Of a DNA stretch of 64,000 nucleotides, positions 12,738 to 23,100 are shown piece after piece. The notes under the pieces were generated by a model. The model worked only from the letters and a program-made list of their open reading frames with translations. It ran no database searches and had not been told where the DNA came from. This DNA comes from Phalacrocorax aristotelis (taxonomy: Eukaryota; Chordata; Aves; Suliformes; Phalacrocoracidae), in contig NC_134283.1 in the NCBI RefSeq assembly GCF_949628215.1, positions 24,344,975-24,408,974 on the forward strand, given 5' to 3'. The translations under genes were made by a program, and so were the position numbers. The first letter of the stretch is position 1. Every line of letters begins with the position of its first letter.

Positions 12738-13931
12738 ATGGGGGTGGAAGACCCCCACCTGCCCAGCGGCAATGTCAGCGCCAACCAGAGCGCCACCGAC
12801 CCCACGCTCTCACGGGACGTGTGGATGGTGGGCATGGGGATCCTTATGTCGGTGATCGTGCTGGCCATCGTCTTCGGCAACGTGCTGGTCATTACAGCCA
12901 TTGCCCGGTTCCAGCGCCTGCAGACTGTCACCAACTACTTCATCACCTCGCTGGCCTGTGCTGACCTGGTGATGGGGCTGGCCGTGGTGCCCTTCGGCGC
13001 CAGCCACATCATCATGGAGATGTGGAAGTTCGGGAACTTCTGGTGCGAGTTCTGGACCTCCCTGGATGTGCTCTGCGTCACAGCCAGCATCGAGACCCTC
13101 TGCGTCATTGCTGTGGACCGGTACTTTGCTATCACCTCCCCTTTCAAGTACCAGAGTCTGCTGACCAAGAGCAAGGCACGAATGGTCATCCTCGTGGTGT
13201 GGGTGGTCTCAGCACTCACCTCCTTCTTGCCCATCCAAATGCACTGGTACCGGGCAGACCGTGATGAGGCCATCCTGTGCTATGAGAAGGACACATGTTG
13301 TGACTTCTTCACCAACCAAGCCTATGCCATTGCCTCCTCCATCATCTCCTTCTACCTGCCGCTTGTGGTCATGGTATTTGTGTATGCCAGGGTCTTCCAG
13401 GTGGCCAAGAAGCAGTTGCAGAAGATAGACAGGAGCGAGGGGAGGTTTCACACCCAGAACAAGGAGCAGGAGCAGAAAGGGGGACCTGGGCACCGCCGTT
13501 CCTCCAAGTTCTTCCTGAAGGAGCACAAGGCCCTCAAGACCCTGGGCATCATCATGGGCACCTTCACACTGTGCTGGCTGCCCTTCTTTATTGTCAACAT
13601 TGTGCACGTCATCCAGGACGACATCATACCCAAGTACATGTACATCCTCTTGAACTGGCTGGGTTATGTCAACTCTGCCTTCAACCCTTTGATCTACTGC
13701 CGGAGCCCGGACTTCAGGTATGCCTTCCAGGAGCTCCTGTGCCTCCGCAGGTCCACCCTGAAGATGTATGCAAATGGCTACTCAAATAGCAATGGCAAGA
13801 GCGACTACAACGAGGAGGACAACAGCTACCCCCCGACATCAGATAAAACCTGCGAGTTGCTCTGTGAGGAGGGCTCCTTCCCTCATCCTGAGGACTTTTT
13901 GCACTGCAAAGGTACTGTGCCTAGCGGGTAG
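12738..13931 (+). CDS. ADRB2: Beta-2 adrenergic receptor (class A GPCR), C-terminally short
   Basis: Plasma-membrane receptor for adrenaline and noradrenaline that activates Gs and adenylyl cyclase; 397 residues in one uninterrupted exon, as in mammalian ADRB2 (413). The ATG has a strong context (G at -3, G at +4). The frame is open further upstream, but those codons precede the TATA-like box. Seven membrane helices lie at about 30-57, 64-93, 100-133, 144-168, 194-226, 264-295 and 302-325. Visible key residues: sequons N12 and N16; D76; C103 pairing with C188; amine-binding D110; DRY 127-129; S200, S201 and S204 in helix 5; CWLP 279-282 with W280; N287 and N306; NPLIY 316-320; palmitoylation site C335; PKA site RRSS 253-256. 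Near-identity with mammalian ADRB2 through the helices excludes ADRB1 and ADRB3. Oddity: the tail ends GTVPSG, without the mammalian PDZ-binding end. Confidence 0.98.
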   Translation: MGVEDPHLPSGNVSANQSATDPTLSRDVWMVGMGILMSVIVLAIVFGNVLVITAIARFQRLQTVTNYFITSLACADLVMGLAVVPFGASHIIMEMWKFGNFWCEFWTSLDVLCVTASIETLCVIAVDRYFAITSPFKYQSLLTKSKARMVILVVWVVSALTSFLPIQMHWYRADRDEAILCYEKDTCCDFFTNQAYAIASSIISFYLPLVVMVFVYARVFQVAKKQLQKIDRSEGRFHTQNKEQEQKGGPGHRRSSKFFLKEHKALKTLGIIMGTFTLCWLPFFIVNIVHVIQDDIIPKYMYILLNWLGYVNSAFNPLIYCRSPDFRYAFQELLCLRRSTLKMYANGYSNSNGKSDYNEEDNSYPPTSDKTCELLCEEGSFPHPEDFLHCKGTVPSG

Positions 13932-14001
13932 CTTCGAGATGTGATGGGCTTTCACTGGTGGTAAAGAGGAGCCCTTCTCTCTAAGGAAAAACAACGCCCC
14001 C

Positions 14002-14058
14002 AGTAATAATAACAATAATAACAATGATAATAATAATAATAATGGTGATAACAACAAC
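14002..14058 (+). repeat. AAT/AAC trinucleotide microsatellite
   Basis: An imperfect (AAT)n tract with AAC and GAT interruptions lies in the probable ADRB2 3' UTR. It is AU-rich in the mRNA but has no clear overlapping AUUUA pentamers. Confidence 0.85.
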
Positions 14059-14139
14059 GATCCTTTTCTAGAGCACACCTAAAATCTAATGGCTGCAAGG
14101 AACCCAAAACTCGGCAAACCTTCTGGAAACAGGTGGGGG

Positions 14140-14575
14140 GTTGCCCCGAGCAGGGTCGGGCGGGGCTGTTTGTTCTCTACCTGTTTGGGGCACAACCCTG
14201 GGTCCCTTGAGCGGGGGTGGGGAGCGGAATTTAAGGCGGTGCAGAAAGCTTGTCCCCGGAGGAGCTTCCGGGCCGCGGCCGGTGTTGAACTACCTCATGT
14301 CCTCGCTGCTGTCGGGGCGGCGGGAGCGGGGTCGGGGTCTCCCCGGTTCCCTTCTCATGACCGAGCCACTGCCCGTGGGACGCACCCCCCCGGGCCGGGA
14401 GGACAGCCTCGGGCGGCGGTGCCAGTGGTGTCCGGCCCAGGGGACTGTGCGGAGGTGGCACCCTGCGACAATCTCCCCGGGGAGGGGATGCTCCGAGCGG
14501 GGCTGAGCGCGGCTCGGCAGGGCTGGGTTGCATCTGCCGTCAGTGGGACACTTTAAAGAACGCCCAGAGTCGAAT
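14140..14575. other. CpG-rich block within the probable ADRB2 3' UTR
   Basis: CpG density is high and comparable to the promoter island. Open frames run on both strands but none resembles a protein. High CpG content inside a 3' UTR is unusual and may mean this is regulatory DNA, or part of one large island interrupted by the AT-rich patch at 14600-14830. Confidence 0.6.
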
Positions 14576-14579
14576 GCTT

Positions 14580-14597
14580 CCCCCCCCCCCCCCCCCC
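14580..14597 (+). repeat. C tract of 18 bases
   Basis: A pure poly(C) run lies about 50 bases before the poly(A) signal. With the 26-base run in the 5' leader, the inferred transcript would carry poly(C) tracts at both ends. Confidence 0.9.
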
Positions 14598-14646
14598 ATT
14601 TTCCGCCAAGCTCTATAGGACTTTTTGCTGAAACAATAATAATAGA

Positions 14647-14652
14647 AATAAA
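14647..14652 (+). terminator. ADRB2: Poly(A) signal AATAAA, probable ADRB2 3' end
   Basis: This AATAAA lies about 716 bases after the stop codon. It is followed at 14670-14705 by GT-rich sequence (repeated TGTGGGACT-like units), the usual downstream element. Cleavage would be expected near 14665-14675. Confidence 0.5.
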
Positions 14653-14829
14653 TGGACTATTTGCCTAGAATGTGGGACTGTGACTGTGGGACTCAGGAAT
14701 GTGGTACAGGGAAATTGGCTGACACGCTGTGGACACGCTGTTACAACCACACACCATCCTTTTGTTGAGGCTCCAACCGAAGCATTTTAAACTGCCCGGT
14801 TTGTTTTAACTTCAAGTCTTAAATGACAG

Positions 14830-15560
14830 TGAGGCCGAGGAGGTGGGAAGGAAGGAGATATTTTATTTTCTGTGGCTGACTGGAAGCCCAGCTCTGGCCG
14901 CGGGACGGCTGGGGGTTGGTTTGTTTGGTTGTTTGTTGAGGGTTGGTTTGGATTTATTTTTCGCCTTGCGGCAGGCTTTGCATTTCGTTCCCGGGTCGCA
15001 AGAGCTGGCGGCGGGCGCGGAGGGCTGTCAGGGAGGCGGCAGACACGGGCAGGCAGGTGTGGGCTGCGGGACGACCCGGGACGGGGACAGGGACGGGGAC
15101 AGGGTGGCACTGCTGCCGCGCGGTTGCTCTCTGAAAGTCCCCAGCCGGAGGGAAGAGGCGACTGGGTGTTTTCAGAAACAGTCGGGAGAACTGGGGCGGG
15201 GGGGGTGGGGTGGGACCGAACGGTGCTCACGGGAGGTACGGGCGCTCCGTGAGGCCGTGGTGTCCCGGGGGGGGGATGCTCGGATGCTCGGGCACTGCAT
15301 GTGTGCGGGCTCTTCTCCCCCCCCCCCCGCCCCCAGTTCCACGCACCTGCCCTGTGCCTCGGGGGCTTTCCTTGCGCTGCTGCTGGGGACGTGTCGCGGT
15401 CAGTTTGGAGATCGGCGCTTCCCCGGCAGAGCTGGCTTTGCAGAGCAGTGGGGTGACCAGCTACCTGGGGTGACCCGGAGCTGGGTGCCCCAGTGCTGGT
15501 ACCCCCCGCTGCAGGTGGCAGAAGGGGTTTGGGGCAGTGCTGCAAGGAAGCTGGGAGGAC
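14830..15560. other. Second CpG-rich block downstream of ADRB2
   Basis: CpG-dense DNA follows the inferred poly(A) site. Open frames of 278 codons (+) and 337 codons (-) overlap each other here. They are rich in Pro, Ser, Ala, Gly and Arg and show no domain, so they are treated as products of stop-poor GC-rich DNA. The block could be a promoter for an unannotated noncoding RNA or an ADRB2 enhancer. A C run of 12 lies at 15317-15328. Confidence 0.6.
15078..15104 (+). repeat. Tandem 12-mer with G-quadruplex potential
   Basis: The unit GACGGGGACAGG occurs twice in tandem, giving five G-runs of three or four with two- or three-base loops. This satisfies the usual intramolecular G-quadruplex pattern on the + strand. 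Confidence 0.7.
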
Positions 15561-18500
15561 GGAGGCTGGGAGGGGGAATGGAGCAGCGCTTCTCACTGCC
15601 GACACCTCTTTGCAGTCCCTGTGTGGTCTCGGCTCTCTTGGCTGCCCCGAGAAGGACTTGCCCCAAGCGCTGGTACTGAAAGGGGCAGCCCCAGGGAGGG
15701 CTGGAGGGGACCCCCTCCTGGAACGGCAGTGTAGGGTCGCGGGGGGGGAATTGCTGCTGGTCTCTTCTGTGGCTGCTGCAAGGTGGAGGGCAACCACCAA
15801 CGCTTCCTTGAGCTCTTACCCCCCTTGTGGGCCCAACGTGGCTTTTGTGGGTCTGGGTGGAGAAGCTCCTAGCACTCCTTTCTCTCTTTCCCAAAATGGT
15901 CCTGATTCTGCTTGGAGAGGGTGCTGGGAAGGAGAAACAGCTGTAAGAGCACTCTCCTCCCCTAGCCCTGTGACAGGTGCTGGCTCAGCTCCACTCACCG
16001 CCTTTCCAGCTCAGCACTACAGCAGAGACAGGGAATGTGCCGGAGAGCCCTTCTCTCCTGCTTCTTGCTGTCTGCTTTGATGCCTGTGCCTGTCGGTGCC
16101 CTCACCCGCTGCCTTGGTGGGGTTGTCAGCAGCTCCTGAAGTCCTTTGAGTGTGAGCTACGTGAGCAAAGGAGGGGTGCGATGGCATGGTGCGGTGTGTG
16201 AGGCCCCAGCTCTGCAAAAACATTTGGTCCTCAGATAAACATTAACAGGCTGTCTGAGCAGGGGGAGACCCCACGTGGGACCAGGACTGGCAGTCAGGTG
16301 CTGATGGCTTCATACTGCACAACGATTGAAATGCAAGAGGCTGGTGTGCTGTGAAGGTACACACACTCCAGCTAGAGATGCACTTTAGCTCGGTGCGGGC
16401 CGTAATTATTATGTAGCATTCAGGGTGAAGTGAAAATCAACCGCTTGGTTGTAGCGATCAATACCTCCTGTGTCATATCTCCTGCATTTTTAATCTTGCC
16501 AGTCACCTGCTGTATTTTGCAACACCCAGAGGCAGCATAGGTTAGCAGGTAGCAAGGACACAGAGGGAAGAGGTGTCCTACAGTGATAGCCAACTCCTGA
16601 CTCGGGGTCAGGCCAGCCTCTAGTAGACTCAGCAGCCAAACTCCCACTGGCTTTGGGACAGGAGCCTCCAACAAGAAAGAAATCCAGTGTCCACACACCA
16701 GTTGCTGTCTGTATTTTTACTATTATTAAGTATTTGCATTTCAGTAGCACATGTGGTAGACCAGGACTTTGTCCAAATAACTGCTCTATTTGGTTGGCTA
16801 TGTTCATGCTTCAGATGTTGTGGCTGTATGTAGTCAAAGCTGAGAGATGAGCAAGTGGCTAATTGCAGAACCACTACAGCATCCAGAGTACATGGATGTC
16901 AAAGGGACAGGGGATGTTGGGCTGTTTGCACTGTGCGGTTGACCTTGGTACTCCAATGCTCTGCTACAGTGTTAGGAAACCTCAGGCTTGCAGTGAAGTC
17001 TAAGTGTTGAAAAACTGATATCTTTCCTCTGAGGCAACATTAGTAAAACTGGTGAAATATGAACTGCGTGGTTCTGGGAAGAGCTGGAATCAAAAGAGAA
17101 ATGTTGGAGAAAAAATATTATGACACCACCAAAGCTGAACCTGATAAACCTTTCCTGTTCCATGGCTGAAAAAGAAAAGCTGTGTAAAGGAATCTGTTGG
17201 CCTGTTAAAAATATTTTGTAATAAAAAGGCATTAAAAAATGGAACATTGATGTCAGGACACTAACTGCTTAAACTGACTTTATAGTACTTAGGATTTTAC
17301 ACTAGCAGAGAGTTGGCTCAGGTTAAATATATCTGATAAACGCAGCAGTGACTTCATTTGAGGAAAATCACTGTGACAAAATACCAAATTCTTACTGCAA
17401 ACACCAGGCTACCTTCTGTGGTTTGGTCCTTACGCCACTGCCACAAAGGTGGGTAGAGCACTGGTGGGATACTCACCACCTCCCGGGGTCAGGGTGTATA
17501 CAGCTAACTGGAGCTTTGTGGTATTTTCACTGCTTTTAGCCACTTTGGCCAAATAGGTTGTTATTGTTTTTAAAGTTTTAGTCAAGATGAGCATCACAAA
17601 TGCAGCTTTTGGGTTGTTACAAAATACTGTCCTTGCTGTAGGTTCTGCTTGTGATTCGGGCTGCTGTAGTTCCCACATCAGAGGCTGTCTTTGCTCTGTC
17701 CTCTAAAACAGGCAGAGTGTCGAGAGCTGCTGAGTTATGTCAGTCCTTTGCCTCTTGGGAGCATTCCTGGAGAGCTTTTGCTTTCTGGGAAGCCCAGGCG
17801 TTGAAATATAACCTGATGCTTGCCCTGGCACTGGGGAGGTGTGGAAGTACAAGGGGAGCTGGCAGAGGGGATGCAGTCTGGGTGCAGATCCCCACTGGGC
17901 GCTCAACTTGAGCATCTCTTGAGGACTGGCCATTCCCAAAGTGCCTCATACCCCGCATTGTTCAGCAATTCCTAACATGCAGCATTGCCCATCAGTGCAT
18001 ATCACATTGCTGTGGGATGTCAGGGTGGGCATGTGGATCTTGGCCTCACCTGTGGAGCCAGGTCCACACCTGGTGACCTCCCCTGTGGTTCAGGGGAAGG
18101 TGGGACCCCAGCCTAAGGACGCTGCCAAGGTAGTGGGTATGGCAGAGAGGGAGGGAAGATACTTAAGTTACCAAATGCACCCAAATATTTGAAAATAGGC
18201 CAGGGATTAGTAGCGTAGAAAGGAGAGCTCGGCCCCTCTGGAGCAGGAGCGGATGTGTGAGCAGGCACACAACGTGCTCTTCATCTCTCCCACGTCACAG
18301 ATGCTGGGCTTTTCAAAGGGGTTATTTATGTGTTTATTTACTATAAGGGACGTATTTTTGTTGTAGAGGGGAGGGTATTGACAGAGCTGGCTAGGAGTAA
18401 ACAGCAGGCTGTGATCTATCTCCCAGCACCTCCTGCCCTTCTGATATTACTATGCTCCTGGCTGCCAGGAGTCTCAAACACCCTCACTGGCTGAGGAAAG

Positions 18501-20081
18501 GGCTTTTGTCCCTCCCTTTGCCAGTCCTCTGCCTCTGAGTGTTTGTTGTCACTGATGTGATGAATCCATTTCCCAAGGAGATGGGTTTATGAGCATGTTA
18601 ATTTCTCTGGCAGGAGGGAGGATGTCCTATCTTGCATGTTCCCGTCTCTGCTCTGTCAGCTGTTAGAAAGTGCTGTATTTCTAAAAGCAGCAGTGAAGCA
18701 AAATTTCCTGACTGGCCATGGCAGTGCCTGGCTGTGTCCCTGGGCAGTGAGGATGGAAAGGGGGAGCTGGGGAAGGTGCCTGCTGGTCTTCTCACCAGCA
18801 TCACCCCAGTCTTCCCCTTCCCTAGCTGCCTCTGCAGAATGATCCAGCCCTGGTGAAGCACCTCATACCTCGTCTGACCCACATTTTTTGCCAACTTGTA
18901 AGGCAGTATCTGTGCCTGCACTTCAGGTTCGCAGCATGCATGGTACCCTTGGTGGTTCTTCAGGTTCACATGAGCAAGAGCAGTTTCGAAAAGCCACCCT
19001 GGCCTTGGATGTTGCTCTCAGCAGAGAGGTGGTGTGACCCCAGGCTCCCCAAGGCTAGTGTTTTGCAAGAATTAAGGTTTCTTTCATCACTGTTTTTACA
19101 CTTGTGCTTAGTTTCTCAGGTCCATGAGCAGGACCACAGCTACCTTCTGGCATCTCCTCCCAGTGCAACAAGGTCTCTTTCAGTGTGAAAGCTTGGCTCT
19201 TTGAGACTTGAACCCAGCAGCCTGAGCATTTCTTCCCTCTTATTCTTTTATTGGAGCTGTTTTGAAAGCAAGCATTAGTGCTAACCTTTCTTCCTAGGGG
19301 CAAAGAGAACATTTTGCAATGAACACACATACTGGGCTGTGAGGTTACTGTCATTTGGCAGCTCAGGTAGCTACATCCTCTTACCAGAGACATTCCTGTG
19401 GTGTGACCAGCTGCATGGGCATCCATGGGGTCCTGTAGATGCTTTTTGTCATATTACAGAGTAGGGCAGCAATATTTCACCCAGTGCTGCCTCCTGGGAG
19501 ATGTACTACAGCTGTCCCTCAAGGGCCCAAGCTGCAGCTGGTGGCACTGGCAGACCCTGTGCACAACTGCTCCCTCTTCTATCCTCAGCAGAAGGACTGG
19601 GGCTCATGTTTGCCTGACACAGAACAAAATACAGACAGCTTGGTCAGGAGCACAGATGCTCCCCTGTGGTCTTAGGGACACAACCTGGGTCTAGACAGAG
19701 CAGTGCACACTCAAAACTGGAGTTTACACAGAACTTGGAAGGAGGTTATCTCTCCTGGTAAGTGTTGTAAGAGCAGGACACAACCCTGATTCACCTGGAT
19801 TTGGCAGTGGTTATCTGCTGGAATTGCTATGTGTAAGGGTGATGAATCAAGCAGGGTATTTCAGGGGGCATTGATCCTCTACAAATGTTATTCATCACCA
19901 AAAAAAGTGGATTTGCTGCTTCTCCATGCATGCAATTTCAGTTTTTCTCCTGTTTTCCCATCTTCCTAACGGCAGGAGCATACAACTGAATTTCGGTGCA
20001 ATATTGCCAGTGCCAGCAACAGTTGATTGGGAATTATTTACTTGTTTACTGTCCTTAGTAAGGTCATTTTTGCACAGGTGC

Positions 20082-20160
20082 ATATATATTTAGATATATG
20101 TATGTATATGTGTGTATATGTATCTCCATTATCTACATACAGCGATATATAGATCTGTGA
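20082..20160. repeat. TA/TATG-rich simple repeat
   Basis: Imperfect alternation of TATA, TATG and TGTG units with GATATA pieces. It is low-complexity and degenerate. Confidence 0.7.
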
Positions 20161-23100
20161 TATGTTGTGCTAGGTAGATGCATAGATGAAGATCTGTATG
20201 TTCAGATGTTCAAGTATTTATTGCAGGTCTTATTGATTGACATTGTGTTTTTAAATAAAGAGTTTTTATAGTATGCTTGTAGTCAAGTGTCCTTGCTTAA
20301 AGCTGTTTTGCTGGCTCTATTTCCCCATACTCTCCAAGTCTCTTCCAGTGAATCCTTCAGGGCTCATAAAAAAAAAAACCCAACAGCTGAATAGCCTGAT
20401 GCTGGTGGGGAGGCACACACAGCCTCCTCGAGTGGATGATAATTACATTAGCTTATGCAGCGCTTTGAGCCCTGGAAACAGTAAGGAAGTTGTGGGTGCT
20501 CAGCACCTCGCCGTAAAAGGACTTCTCTGGTTATGTCAGGGTTCACAGGCAAAGTCGCTTTTAAAAATTCTCCTGTTGTTCTGCCTGTTTGGACTTGAAA
20601 CAGTGGCAGTCTTGGATGTCTCCTGTGCTGCTGTGGCAGAGCAGGGCTGCTGCAGAAGCACGGACCAGTACAGCTCGGGGCTTCAGTCATCTGTTGCTGG
20701 TCACCGGTGCCAGCATTCCCTGGGACTGGGAGGGAACACAGACGTCCAGTGCAGAGACGATTGGGATGGGAAAGGTGAAACACTGCAAAATGTATGCAGG
20801 GCTTGTCCATAAAGCCTAGTTCTGTCTCTGCTCTGCTCCAGCCCAGATGCAAGCCCCCACGCTGGCCTTGCAGCAGTACTGAATAACGACTCTGCTCCCT
20901 CTCTGCTGTCTGAGCAAGGTCTTACCTCACCTGGGATAAGCACCACACACCTCAGCAGGTCTCTGTAGTCCTGGCTCAGCACAGTGCAAACACCATGCTG
21001 CAGCTTCTCCAGCTGTGCTGGTTTGGAGCTTGGGCTGGTAATGGGGTGAATTGCCCTGCAGGAATGGGGGTAACAGGAGCACAGTGTGGTAGGTTGCTTC
21101 TGTCTGTCCCAGGTTGCTTTATCTCCTAATTAGGATTGGAAAAGCTTCTAGGGGGAATCTTTGGAAAACTATCCCAGTCTCCTGGCCTGTTCTCTGTTAC
21201 CCATTGCCCAGCCCTCTTGTCCTGGTGCTGTTACTGCTTCAGGTGAGGGTGAAGAAAGACTATGGTTCATGTGAGCAGGATCCCAGCCGAGTGTGTTGCA
21301 ATGACAAGATTTTGCATTCCTTACGCCACTTAAGACCATGATGAAAGTCTTGGCAGCAGAGGCCTGTGTGTGCCATGCACATTCTGAGGCTTCTCCTTTC
21401 CAGAAACAACAGCAGGGAGTCATTGTGCAGCTTGGATGGGAAGGCTCTTCCAAAACATGGCAGATGCCTAAATGATAATAATGTATGGGTTTGTAACTTT
21501 CTGCTTTCAAGGGGTAGAGAGCACCAGCTACAAATACAAGCTGTTGCTGGCTGCAGGGGTCCTCAAGAGGGAATCAGAGTCAGACCTTCAGCATCTGTTG
21601 GGGGGGGAGCTTCAGCTGCTATCTGGCTCCCCCCACTGCAGTTAAAATGTGATGTTCAGACTGGGGAACGTTTTATATCCCATCCTATGGAAAGGTGCTT
21701 GATCCTAAGAGGTGCTTTAGAGCCAGTCCCTACTTCACAGCAACTTTGGCTCCTGGCACTAGTCTTCCAGTGATGCCAAAGGAAAGACATTAGGAAACGA
21801 CAGTGGCCACTGCCAGAGCTACCTTCAGTCTCACAGGCATGACTTCATTGTAGGCGTAGGCAACAGGAACAATGGCAAGAGGATCTCTCACCAGCCCTAG
21901 AGACAGTCAGAATGCAGCTCCCCACTCCACCACCTCCTCGGCAGCTTGGGGAGATTCAGGCTCCACTGCTGAGCTCCGCAGCCTCAGCCCAGTCCCAAGA
22001 AATGCATAAACAGCAAACAGCCTCTGAGAGGCCCCTGCCAAGTACTTTCTCCATCATGTAAATATTTTTTCCTCTTAAGTATACGCGAGTGTGAAAAATG
22101 GCTCCTTAATCTATTTTCCTCCCTGGCTGAAGGAAATGCTTGTTCATCCCTGGGTGGGGACTGCCCTCATCTTGATATTTTGCAACCATCAGCCTAAGCA
22201 AGAACCACACTGCAGAAAGAATTTCTTATTGCCCCCAAAGCCATGCTGCTCTTCCTGCCTCCCAAGCCTGCTGGCATCAGATCAAATGCTATCTACCATG
22301 ATGGGTCCCTGTCAGGCTGTTATACTCCTTAGTGGCTGTTGGATGGAGGTCCCATGGGCTGCAGCGTGTGGATAGCAAATTGGTTAGTCAGCCTTGAAGC
22401 AGCCTTCAAAAACAGTGCAAAATATCCATGGGGTTGCAGAGTCCCAGGTCCAAAGCCTGAAATTCCCATCCTGTTGTATTGGTCTCATGTCTGGAAACGA
22501 GTGGCCGTTTTTCCTGAGAAAAACTGGAGCAGAAGCCCTAGATAAGTTTCTGTAGGAAAGCAAATGTCTCGGTGACAGAGATGCTGATTTTATGATACAC
22601 ACATAGTAGAGAAACGAAATGTGTCTGCGTGCCACAGCGGTAGTGGAAGCCCTGATATATCTATGTGCAGGGGACCAGGGTGGAGGAGCTGCGTAGGTAT
22701 CTGTTCACTGGAGAATGTTTCCTCACTGTTCAGATGTTTTCTTACTCTCCATTCATCTCACCTGGTTGTTTTGCTTGGGAATGAGTGGGATGAGGGGCAG
22801 GCTGTCACCTGCCTTTTCCAGCCCTCTGCTTGGGACCTTGGCCAAGGTCCGTGTCTCACCAAAATAAGAGGACGTTGCTGTTGGTGTTTTCAGAGAGGAA
22901 GCGTGTCAGCATGGAGGCCAGCCTCGCACAAGAGAATGATGCTGAAATAAATCCGTATCGCCCTAGACTGTAAGTCTTTTGTGATACCTCATTGTAACCC
23001 AGATAATACTGTGATACTCTGCCTCAACACGAGTCTGGCTGAGGACGGGATCTTCTTTATAGAGACAAGTTAGGCTCAAAAGCTGGAGTTCAGAGCACCT

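Larger units (their letters stand above)
12180..12740. promoter_or_regulatory. CpG island over the ADRB2 promoter and 5' leader
   Basis: CpG dinucleotides are dense here, unlike the DNA before about 12170. GC boxes of the form GGGGCGGGG are visible at 12351-12359 and 12421-12429, which are candidate Sp1/KLF sites. The island runs through the 5' leader into the coding region. The long open frames that cross it on both strands are what stop-poor GC-rich DNA produces and are not taken as genes. Confidence 0.8.
13932..14670 (+). other. ADRB2: Probable ADRB2 3' UTR
   Basis: The sequence from the stop codon to just past the first good poly(A) signal is the likely 3' UTR, about 700-740 bases. It begins with a short stretch resembling the end of mammalian ADRB2 coding sequence in a shifted frame, followed by an AAT/AAC repeat, a CpG-rich block (about 14140-14575) and an 18-base C tract. 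Mammalian ADRB2 3' UTRs are somewhat shorter and also contain a C tract. The 3' end is inferred. Confidence 0.5.

Noticed and set aside
13908..13917. AAAG/GTACTG as a real splice donor at the ADRB2 tail
   Set aside because: The same bases encode the GTVPS motif conserved with mammalian ADRB2, which is intronless. Kept only as an alternative to test with RNA-seq.
14787..15800. Frame of 337 codons on - and 278 codons on + in the second CpG block
   Set aside because: They overlap on opposite strands, contain homopolymer-coded runs and show no domain. GC-rich DNA yields such frames by chance.
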